Assembly: GCF_900102885.1 (NCBI RefSeq)
Contig: NZ_FNGE01000006.1
Span: forward strand, 1-64,000
Reading direction: 5' to 3'
Source: Paracoccus chinensis
Lineage (GTDB): Bacteria > Pseudomonadota > Alphaproteobacteria > Rhodobacterales > Rhodobacteraceae
DNA length: 64,000 nucleotides
Of the stretch, positions 57,997 through 64,000 are shown piece by piece. A program made the translations under genes and the position numbers. The notes beneath the pieces are model-generated. The model saw only the letters and a program-made list of their open reading frames with translations. It did no database searches and was not told where the DNA came from. Each line of letters starts with the position of its first letter. Positions within the stretch are counted from its first letter, which is position 1.

Positions 57997-59424
57997 TCAG
58001 CTGGCATCGCTCAGTTGGACCGGTGTGCCGGTGCGGCGGGCGCGCAACTCCTCGGCCACCAGGAAGGCCAGTTCCAGCGACTGGCTGGCGTTCAGGCGCG
58101 GATCGCAGGCCGTGTGATAGCGGTTCGAAAGGTCGTGGTCAGTGATCGCCCGCACGCCGCCTGTGCATTCGGTCACGTCGCGGCCGGTCATTTCGAAATG
58201 AACGCCGCCCGGAACGGTGCCCTCGGCCGCATGGACCTGGAAGAACTCGCGCACCTCGCGCAGGACCGAATCGAAGGGCCGCGTCTTGTAGCCCGAAGCC
58301 GACTTGATCGTGTTGCCGTGCATGGGGTCGCAGGACCAGACGACGTTGGCGCCTTCCTCCTGCACGGCGCCGATCAGGCGCGGCAGGTGGTCGCCCACGG
58401 TCCCCGCGCCGAAGCGCGCGATCAGCGTCAGCCGGCCGGCCTCGTTCTGCGGGTTCAGCTTCGCGATCAGCGCCTTGAGGTCGTCCGTCGAGATCGAGGG
58501 GCCGCATTTCAGCCCAACCGGGTTCTGGACGCCCCGGCAGAATTCCACATGCGCGCCATCGACCTGCCGCGTGCGGTCACCGATCCACAGCATGTGTCCC
58601 GAGCCCGCGACCGGCAGGCCGGTGGTGGAATCAATCCGGGCCAGCGCTTCCTCGTATTCCAGCAGCAGGGCCTCGTGGCTGGTGTAGAACTCGACCGTGC
58701 CCAGTTCATGCGCGGTTTCCGAGGTCACGCCCGCCGCCTGCATGAAGGCCATCGCGTCCGAGATCCGGTCGGCGATATCGCGGTAGCGCGCGGCCTCGGG
58801 ACCGTCGGTGAAATCGGCGATCCAGCTTTGCACCCGGTGGATGTCGGCATAGCCGCCGGTCGAGAAGGCCCGCAGCAGGTTCAGCGAGGCCGCGGCCTGC
58901 GTGTAGGCCTGCAGCATCCGCACGGGATCGGGCACCCGCGCCGCAGCGGTGAAGTCGAAGCCGTTGATGATGTCGCCGCGATAGCTGGGCAGCTCGACGC
59001 CTTCCATCGTCTCGGTCGGCGCGCTGCGGGGCTTGGCGAACTGTCCGGCCATGCGGCCGACCTTGACCACGGGAAGCTGCGCGCCCCAGGTCAGCACCAC
59101 GGCCATCTGCAGCATCACCTTGAAGGTGTCGCGGATGTTGTCGGCCGAGAACTCGGCGAAGCTTTCGGCGCAGTCGCCCCCCTGCAGCAGGAAGCGGCGG
59201 CCCTGCGCCACGTCGGCCAGTTGCGCCTTGAGCCGGCGCGCCTCGCCCGCAAAGACCAGCGGCGGGAACTTGGCCAGCTGCGCCTCGACCCCGGCAAGGG
59301 CTTCGGCATCAGGATAGTCGGGCATCTGCACGCGCGGGCGGGTCCGCCAGCTGCCGCGCTGCCAGTCGTCGCCGCGCAAGGTGGCGCGGGCGTTGCGGTC
59401 GATGTCGGGCGTCTGCTGCGGCAT
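57997..59424 (-). CDS. Class II 3-deoxy-7-phosphoheptulonate synthase
   Basis: First enzyme of the shikimate pathway, of the plant-like class II, 475 residues. Motifs are [12 protein letters not shown] (about 80-91), [34 protein letters not shown] and [10 protein letters not shown] near the metal site. ATG 59424 has AGGAGAAGAG upstream. Usually the main DAHP synthase in Rhodobacteraceae. Divergent from the liv-type genes. Confidence 0.95.
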   Translation of the reverse strand: MPQQTPDIDRNARATLRGDDWQRGSWRTRPRVQMPDYPDAEALAGVEAQLAKFPPLVFAGEARRLKAQLADVAQGRRFLLQGGDCAESFAEFSADNIRDTFKVMLQMAVVLTWGAQLPVVKVGRMAGQFAKPRSAPTETMEGVELPSYRGDIINGFDFTAAARVPDPVRMLQAYTQAAASLNLLRAFSTGGYADIHRVQSWIADFTDGPEAARYRDIADRISDAMAFMQAAGVTSETAHELGTVEFYTSHEALLLEYEEALARIDSTTGLPVAGSGHMLWIGDRTRQVDGAHVEFCRGVQNPVGLKCGPSISTDDLKALIAKLNPQNEAGRLTLIARFGAGTVGDHLPRLIGAVQEEGANVVWSCDPMHGNTIKSASGYKTRPFDSVLREVREFFQVHAAEGTVPGGVHFEMTGRDVTECTGGVRAITDHDLSNRYHTACDPRLNASQSLELAFLVAEELRARRTGTPVQLSDAS

Positions 59425-59610
59425 GGCTCTTCTCCTGCGGATTGCAGGGTTATAAGGGCCGACGGGCGCGGAATAAAGCCTCAGCCGCACGGCTTCCCCC
59501 GGAAGGGCCCGGCCTCGTCAACCGTCCCTCGAACGACACGCTTTTCTTTCAAAAAACGCCGTCCTACTGTCCCCTGCGAAGGACCCCGGTCCGATCAGGG
59601 AGAAGACTGC

Positions 59611-60795
59611 ATGAAGAAGCTGTTGCTGGCCACGGCGGCCATCGCCCTAGGCGCGGGCGGCGCCTTCGCCGAGGACGTCAAGATCGGCCTGTCGCTGGGC
59701 TTCACGGGACCGCTGGAATCGATGTCGCCGAACATGGCGCGAGGCGCCGAGATGGCGATCGAGGAAGCCAACGCGTCCGGCAAGTTCCTGAACGGCTCGA
59801 CGGCGACGGCGGTGCGCGCCGACAACACCTGTGCCGATGCGGCGGCGGCGGTCGCGGCTGTGGAACGGCTGGTCACGGCCGAGAAGGTCAACGGCATCAT
59901 GGGCGGCATGTGCTCGGGCGAGACGATCGCCAGCCTCGAACGCGTGGGCGTGCCGAACGGCATGGTGATGATCTCGCCCTCGGCCACCTCTCCGGCGCTG
60001 ACGGACATCGAGGATGGCGGCTTCTTCTTCCGCACCTCGCCGTCGGACGCGCGGCAGGGCGAGGTGATGGCCGACATCGCGCTGGAGCGCGGGGCCAAGT
60101 CGGTCGCCATCACCCACACCAACAACGACTATGGCAAGGGCCTGGCCGAATCCTTCAAGTCGGCTTTCGAAGCCAAGGGCGGCACGGTGACGATGCTGCA
60201 GGCGCATGACGACGGGAAGGCCGACTATTCGGCCGAGGTCGGCGCGCTGGCCGCCGCCGGGGGCGACGCGCTGGCGGTCGTGGGCTATGTCGATCAGGGC
60301 GGCTCGGGGATCATGCGCGGCGCGCTGGACGCGGGCGCCTTCGACACCTTCATCCTGCCCGACGGGATGGTCGCGCAGGGACTGGTGGACCGCTTCGGGT
60401 CCGAGCTGGAAACCTCGTTCGGTCAGAACCCCTCCTCCGAGGGCGAGGGCCGGACAAAGTTCAACGAACTGGCCACCGCCGCCGGCTTCGACGGCACCTC
60501 GGCCTTCGCGGGCGAATCCTATGATGCCGCCGCGCTGATCCTGCTGGCGATGCAGGCGGCCGGGTCCAGCGACCCCCGCGTCTACAAGGACAAGGTGATG
60601 GATGTCGCGAACGCGCCGGGCGAGAAGATAAGCGCCGGCGAGATCGGCCGCGCGCTGGAACTGATCGCGGCGGGCACCGACATCGACTATGACGGCGCCT
60701 CGGCGGTCGAGCTGATCGAGCCGGGCGAAAGCGCGGGCACCTACCGCGAGGTCGACTTCAAGGGCGGCCAGATGAACGTCGTCGGCATGCGCTGA
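59611..60795 (+). CDS. Branched-chain amino acid ABC transporter binding protein 1
   Basis: Periplasmic type I binding protein of 394 residues. A signal peptide (about 1-20, GGAFA) precedes a Peripla_BP_6 domain with GFTGPLESM, NTCADAAAAV, MCSGETIASLERV, PSATSPAL and NNDYGKGLAE. It is the first of two tandem paralogs of identical length that are alike over most positions. A terminator separates it from the second copy. The substrate is annotated by family (branched-chain or related amino acids) and not proven. Confidence 0.92.
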   Translation: MKKLLLATAAIALGAGGAFAEDVKIGLSLGFTGPLESMSPNMARGAEMAIEEANASGKFLNGSTATAVRADNTCADAAAAVAAVERLVTAEKVNGIMGGMCSGETIASLERVGVPNGMVMISPSATSPALTDIEDGGFFFRTSPSDARQGEVMADIALERGAKSVAITHTNNDYGKGLAESFKSAFEAKGGTVTMLQAHDDGKADYSAEVGALAAAGGDALAVVGYVDQGGSGIMRGALDAGAFDTFILPDGMVAQGLVDRFGSELETSFGQNPSSEGEGRTKFNELATAAGFDGTSAFAGESYDAAALILLAMQAAGSSDPRVYKDKVMDVANAPGEKISAGEIGRALELIAAGTDIDYDGASAVELIEPGESAGTYREVDFKGGQMNVVGMR

Positions 60796-60802
60796 ACCTT
60801 TA

Positions 60803-60835
60803 CCCCGGCCGGGGTCGCCTCGGCCGGGGCTTTTT
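60803..60835 (+). terminator. Terminator between the paired binding-protein genes
   Basis: CCCCGGCCG (60803-60811) and CGGCCGGGG (60821-60829) make a perfect 9-bp stem followed by CTTTTT. It implies separate transcripts, or attenuation, for the two binding proteins. Confidence 0.85.
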
Positions 60836-60917
60836 CATGCCTGCCGCATCCCGCGGCAGGTCCATGCGCGATCCCGGCGATGAACGATCGGAACGCGCTC
60901 TACAGGGAGACGAGAAG

Positions 60918-62102
60918 ATGAACCGATTTCTGATCGCAACCGCCGTTGTTGCGCTGACGGCCGGTGGCGCCCTGGCGCAGGACGTCAAGCTGGGCGTGTC
61001 GCTTGGCTTCACCGGGCCGCTGGAATCCATGGCACCCTCGATGTTGAAGGGCGCGGAACTGGCCGCAAAAGAGGCCAGCGATTCGGGCAAGCTGCTGGAG
61101 GGCGGCACCGTGACGGTCGTGCAGGCCGACAACACCTGCGCCGACGCGGCGGCCTCGGTCACGGCGGTCGAGCGGCTGGTCACCTCGGAAAAGGTCAATG
61201 GCATCGTCGGCGGCATGTGCTCGGGCGAAACGATCGCCAGCCTTGAACGCGTCGCCGTGCCGAACGGCATGGTAATGATCGCGCCGTCGGCGACCTCGCC
61301 CGCGCTGTCCACCATCGACGACAAGGGCTTCTTCTTCCGCACCGCGCCCTCGGACGCGCGGCAGGGCGAGGTGATGGCCGACATCATCACCGAGCGCGGC
61401 ATCAAGAACGTCGCCGTGACCTATACCAACAACGATTACGGCAAGGGGTTGGCGGACAGCTTCGCCGAAGCCTTCAAGGCCAAGGGCGGGTCGATCACCA
61501 TCAACGCGCCCCATGACGACGGCAAGGCCGACTATTCGGCCGAGGTCGCGGCACTGGCATCGGCGGGCGGCGACGCGCTGGTCGTCGCCGGCTATGTCGA
61601 CCAGGGCGGCTCGGGCATCGTGCGCGGCTCGCTGGATTCGGGCGCCTTCGACACCTTCGTCTTCACCGACGGCATGGTGACGCAGGCGCTGGTGGACAAG
61701 TTCGGGACCGAGCTGGAACATTCCTTCGGCCAGAACCCCTCGGCCGAGGGCGAAGGCCGCGACGCCTTCATCGCGCTGGCACGTGACGCCGGCTTCGAGG
61801 GCTCGGACGCCTTTGCCGCCGAATCCTATGATGCCGCCGCGCTGATCCTGCTGGCCATGCAGGCCGCCAAGTCCACCGATCCTCGCGTCTACAAGGACAA
61901 GGTCATGGACGTGGCCAACGCGCCGGGCGAGAAGATCATGCCCGGTCAGCTGGCCCGCGCGCTGGAACTGGTCGCGGCGGGCACCGACATCGACTATGTC
62001 GGCGCCTCGGCGGTCGAGCTGGTCGGCCCCGGCGAAAGCGCGGGCTCGTACCGCGAGGTCGAGTTCAAGGGCGGCACCCTGACCCCCGTCCGCACCCGCT
62101 GA
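60918..62102 (+). CDS. Branched-chain amino acid ABC transporter binding protein 2
   Basis: Second paralog, also 394 residues, with a signal peptide ending GGALA and the same series of conserved stretches (GFTGPLESM, MCSGETIASLERV, TNNDYGKGL). Differences concentrate in surface-type positions and the last 15 residues (GGTLTPVRTR). AGGGAGACGAGAAG precedes the ATG at 60918. Directly upstream of livG, so it is probably the copy wired to the ATPase genes. Ligand preference relative to the first copy is unknown. Confidence 0.92.
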   Translation: MNRFLIATAVVALTAGGALAQDVKLGVSLGFTGPLESMAPSMLKGAELAAKEASDSGKLLEGGTVTVVQADNTCADAAASVTAVERLVTSEKVNGIVGGMCSGETIASLERVAVPNGMVMIAPSATSPALSTIDDKGFFFRTAPSDARQGEVMADIITERGIKNVAVTYTNNDYGKGLADSFAEAFKAKGGSITINAPHDDGKADYSAEVAALASAGGDALVVAGYVDQGGSGIVRGSLDSGAFDTFVFTDGMVTQALVDKFGTELEHSFGQNPSAEGEGRDAFIALARDAGFEGSDAFAAESYDAAALILLAMQAAKSTDPRVYKDKVMDVANAPGEKIMPGQLARALELVAAGTDIDYVGASAVELVGPGESAGSYREVEFKGGTLTPVRTR

Positions 62103-62119
62103 TCCCCTGACGCAAGGTT

Positions 62120-62154
62120 GCGGCGCCTGCCACAGGGCGCCGCGATGCGTTTTT
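62120..62154 (+). terminator. Weak terminator or attenuator before livG
   Basis: GCGGCGCC (62120-62127) pairs with GGCGCCGC (62136-62143). A T-run (TTTTT) begins six bases later, so termination is probably partial. This would give more binding protein than ATPase and permease, the usual stoichiometry. Confidence 0.5.
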
Positions 62155-62210
62155 CGTGGCGAAACGCGCGGACCTGCCTTATGGGACAGCTCCGACGAAA
62201 CGGGGGGCAC

Positions 62211-62993
62211 ATGATCGAGGTCCACGACCTTCACCGGCATTTCGGCGGCTTCCGCGCCGTCGATGGCGCCAGCCTGCAGATCCGCACCGGGTCGATCACC
62301 GGGCTGATCGGGCCGAACGGCGCCGGCAAGTCCACGCTGTTCAACGTGATCGCGGGGGTACTGCCGCCCACCTCGGGCCGCGTCGTCATGGACGGCGAGG
62401 ACATCACTGGCCTGCCTCCGCACGAGCTGTTCCACAAGGGCCTGCTGCGCACCTTCCAGATGGCGCACGAGTTCTCGTCCATGTCCGTGCGCGAGAACCT
62501 GATGATGGTGCCGCCGGGCCAGTCGGGCGAAAGCCTGTGGAACACCTGGTTCGGCCGCAAGCGCATCGCAAACGAGGAACGCGCGCTGCGCGCCCGTGCT
62601 GACGAGGTGCTGGACTTCCTGACCATCAGCCACGTGGCCGAGGAAAAGGCCGGGAACCTGTCGGGCGGTCAGAAGAAGCTTCTGGAACTCGGCCGCTGCA
62701 TGATGGTCGAGGCGAAGATCGTCTTCCTGGACGAGGTCGGCGCGGGCGTGAACCGCACGCTTCTGGGCACCATCGCCGATGCGATCATCCGCCTGAACAA
62801 GGAACGCGGCTATACCTTCTGCGTGATCGAGCATGACATGGATTTCATCGGAAAGCTCTGCGATCCGGTGATCGTCATGGCCGAGGGCAAGGTGCTGGCC
62901 GAAGGCCCCGCCGCCCACATCATGGAAAACGAGGCGGTGATCGAGGCCTATCTGGGCCGCGGCCTCAAGAACAAGGCGATGGTGGGAGCATGA
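62211..62993 (+). CDS. livG: Branched-chain amino acid ABC transporter ATPase LivG
   Basis: ATP-binding subunit of 260 residues with Walker A GPNGAGKST (about 31-39), Q-loop LLRTFQMAHEF and signature LSGGQKKLLELGR. Walker B is IVFLDEVGAGVN, where Val-Gly replaces the usual Pro-Thr/Ala after the catalytic Glu. The H-loop follows in CVIEHDMDFI. Starts at ATG 62211 (MIEVHDLHRHFGG); an open extension to 62118 overlaps the hairpin. The stop overlaps the livF start by four bases. Confidence 0.93.
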   Translation: MIEVHDLHRHFGGFRAVDGASLQIRTGSITGLIGPNGAGKSTLFNVIAGVLPPTSGRVVMDGEDITGLPPHELFHKGLLRTFQMAHEFSSMSVRENLMMVPPGQSGESLWNTWFGRKRIANEERALRARADEVLDFLTISHVAEEKAGNLSGGQKKLLELGRCMMVEAKIVFLDEVGAGVNRTLLGTIADAIIRLNKERGYTFCVIEHDMDFIGKLCDPVIVMAEGKVLAEGPAAHIMENEAVIEAYLGRGLKNKAMVGA

Positions 62994-63811
62994 GCGATCC
63001 TTTCGCCAATCGCGGCAACCGCGACGCCTCGGTGGTCAACCCGCGCCCTGCGGGCACGGCCGAGGGCAATCATCACAGCGGCCCGACGCGACCGGGGCAC
63101 TCGGGCGATCCCTTCCTGATCGGCGAAGGGATGCGCGGCGGCTACGGCAAGGCCGATATCCTGAACGGCTGCACGCTGGCCGTCGAGAAGGGCCAGATCG
63201 CCGTGATCGTCGGCCCGAACGGCGCAGGCAAGTCCACCGCCATGAAGGCGATCTTCGGGATGCTGAACCTGCGCGAGGGCAGCGTCCGGCTGGACGGGCA
63301 GGACATTTCCGCGCTGAACCCGCAGGACCGCGTCAAGGCGGGCATGGGCTTCGTGCCGCAGGTCGCCAACGTTTTCCCGACCATGACGGTCGAGGAGAAC
63401 CTGGAAATGGGCGCCTACCTGCGCGGGGACGATTTCCGCGAGACGATGCAGCAGGTCTACGAGCTGTTCCCGGCCGTCGCGGACAAGCGCCGCCAGAACG
63501 CGGGCGAGCTGTCGGGCGGCCAGCGCCAGCAGGTCGCCGTCGGCCGCGCGCTGATGACCCGGCCCAAGCTGCTGATGCTGGACGAGCCGACCGCGGGCGT
63601 CAGCCCCATCGTCATGGACGAACTGTTCGACCGCATCATCGAGATCGCGCGCACGGGCATTTCCATCCTGATGGTGGAACAGAACGCCAAGCAGGCGCTT
63701 GAAATTGCCGACATCGGCTATGTGCTGGTGCAGGGCGCCAACCGCTATACCGGCACCGGTGCCCAGCTGATGGCCGACCCCGAGGTGCGCCGCACCTTCC
63801 TGGGGGGCTGA
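62990..63811 (+). CDS. livF: Branched-chain amino acid ABC transporter ATPase LivF
   Basis: Second ATP-binding subunit, 273 residues. The core has Walker A GPNGAGKST (about 75-83), Q-loop GFVPQVANVFP, signature LSGGQRQQVAVGR, Walker B LLMLDEPTAGVSP and LMVEQNAKQAL. The first 40 residues (from SDPFANRGN to PGHSGDPF) are a polar, probably disordered extension not present in typical LivF proteins of about 235 residues. ATGA overlap with livG. Confidence 0.93.
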   Translation: MSDPFANRGNRDASVVNPRPAGTAEGNHHSGPTRPGHSGDPFLIGEGMRGGYGKADILNGCTLAVEKGQIAVIVGPNGAGKSTAMKAIFGMLNLREGSVRLDGQDISALNPQDRVKAGMGFVPQVANVFPTMTVEENLEMGAYLRGDDFRETMQQVYELFPAVADKRRQNAGELSGGQRQQVAVGRALMTRPKLLMLDEPTAGVSPIVMDELFDRIIEIARTGISILMVEQNAKQALEIADIGYVLVQGANRYTGTGAQLMADPEVRRTFLGG

Positions 63812-63813
63812 CG

Positions 63814-63861
63814 ATGGCGGGACGTAACGGACAGGCCCTGCCTGCGGGGGAAAACCTCTGA
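63814..63861 (+). CDS. Possible 15-residue peptide between livF and livH
   Basis: ATG at 63814, two bases after the livF stop codon, opens a 15-residue frame (MAGRNGQALPAGENL) whose TGA overlaps the livH ATG as TGATG. Such an arrangement would let ribosomes re-initiate on livH. It may be only a coupling device, or not translated at all. Confidence 0.3.
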   Translation: MAGRNGQALPAGENL

Positions 63862-64000
63862 TGGACTTGCTCAACGCCCTCGTGGCGATCCTGAACTTCG
63901 TGGTCATCCCGGCCGCGGCCTATGGCGCGCAGCTTGCGCTGGGCGCACTGGGCGTCACGCTGATCTACGGCATCCTGCGCTTTTCCAACTTCGCCCATGG
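63861..64000 (+). CDS. livH: Branched-chain amino acid ABC transporter permease LivH (partial)
   Basis: N-terminal 46 residues of a membrane permease, cut by the window end. It shows one hydrophobic segment followed by YGAQLALGALGVTLIYGILRF and SNFAHG, the conserved LivH segment around the first transport helices. Starts at ATG 63861. It follows livG and livF in the same direction, in the usual gene order. Confidence 0.9.
   Translation, partial: MDLLNALVAILNFVVIPAAAYGAQLALGALGVTLIYGILRFSNFAH

Overview
The window is high-GC chromosomal DNA of an alphaproteobacterium, most likely a Rhodobacteraceae member close to Paracoccus or Rhodobacter. This rests on several family-restricted features: rRNA-type tandem promoters with TTGACG/TAGATA boxes, a divergent DUF6456/DUF6477 gene pair, a fused ispDF, a short prolyl-tRNA synthetase, a class II DAHP synthase, PAS_5 and NYN genes near rsh/rpoZ, and tandem liv-type binding proteins. 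Genus assignment is inference. I see no prophage, integrase, insertion sequence or CRISPR array. It reads as core genome with one small accessory-looking glycan locus.

Layout. 1-860: the 5' end of an rRNA operon that leaves the window to the left (two promoters and leader, minus strand), then a gene-poor stretch holding a candidate structured small RNA with its own terminator. 862-5625: manganese catalase, MgtC-like protein, Bcr/CflA-type exporter, PAS-HWE histidine kinase and a small protein. 5818-8753: tRNA-Leu(CAA), lipA and the DUF6456/DUF6477 pair. 9003-14227: envelope quality control (IalB-like protein, DegP protease, HflK-HflC). 14329-18821: gor-rpiA, then ispDF-pgpA-pncC. 18818-23684: ltaE-ycgN-ribF, a MaoC hydratase behind a PhaR-like palindrome, a HAD phosphatase and Mn-dependent pyrophosphatase. 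23764-25743: a frameshifted DUF1345 gene, an NTF2-like protein and a TraB/GumN protein. 25886-27994: CIRCE-controlled groESL. 28050-34812: GNAT acetyltransferase, ppx-ppk1, HdaA-like protein and AI-2E family permease. 34984-40234: proS, DUF2937 protein, miaB, DUF2380-like protein and a class III aminotransferase.

40339-45880 is the most accessory-looking part: a sulfotransferase with a repeat-built coiled coil, a double glycosyltransferase, a second sulfotransferase and UDP-GlcNAc 2-epimerase. Together they suggest synthesis of a sulfated surface glycan. The first two reading frames look like one protein split by a single missing base. 46095-57964 returns to housekeeping: comEC, gltX, gltA, a PuuB-like oxidase, DUF2062 protein, rsh, rpoZ, folK, a NYN-domain protein and a PAS_5 protein behind a CtrA-like box. 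57997-64000 holds class II DAHP synthase and the start of a branched-chain amino acid ABC transporter locus (two tandem binding proteins, livG, livF, and livH cut by the window end).

The most interesting leads are the structured RNA candidate at about 555-714, the PhaR-like operator in front of the MaoC gene, the split sulfotransferase-glycosyltransferase, and three single-base frame breaks of the same kind (two in the DUF1345 gene, one in the glycan gene). The shared character of those breaks may point to base-loss errors rather than pseudogenes.
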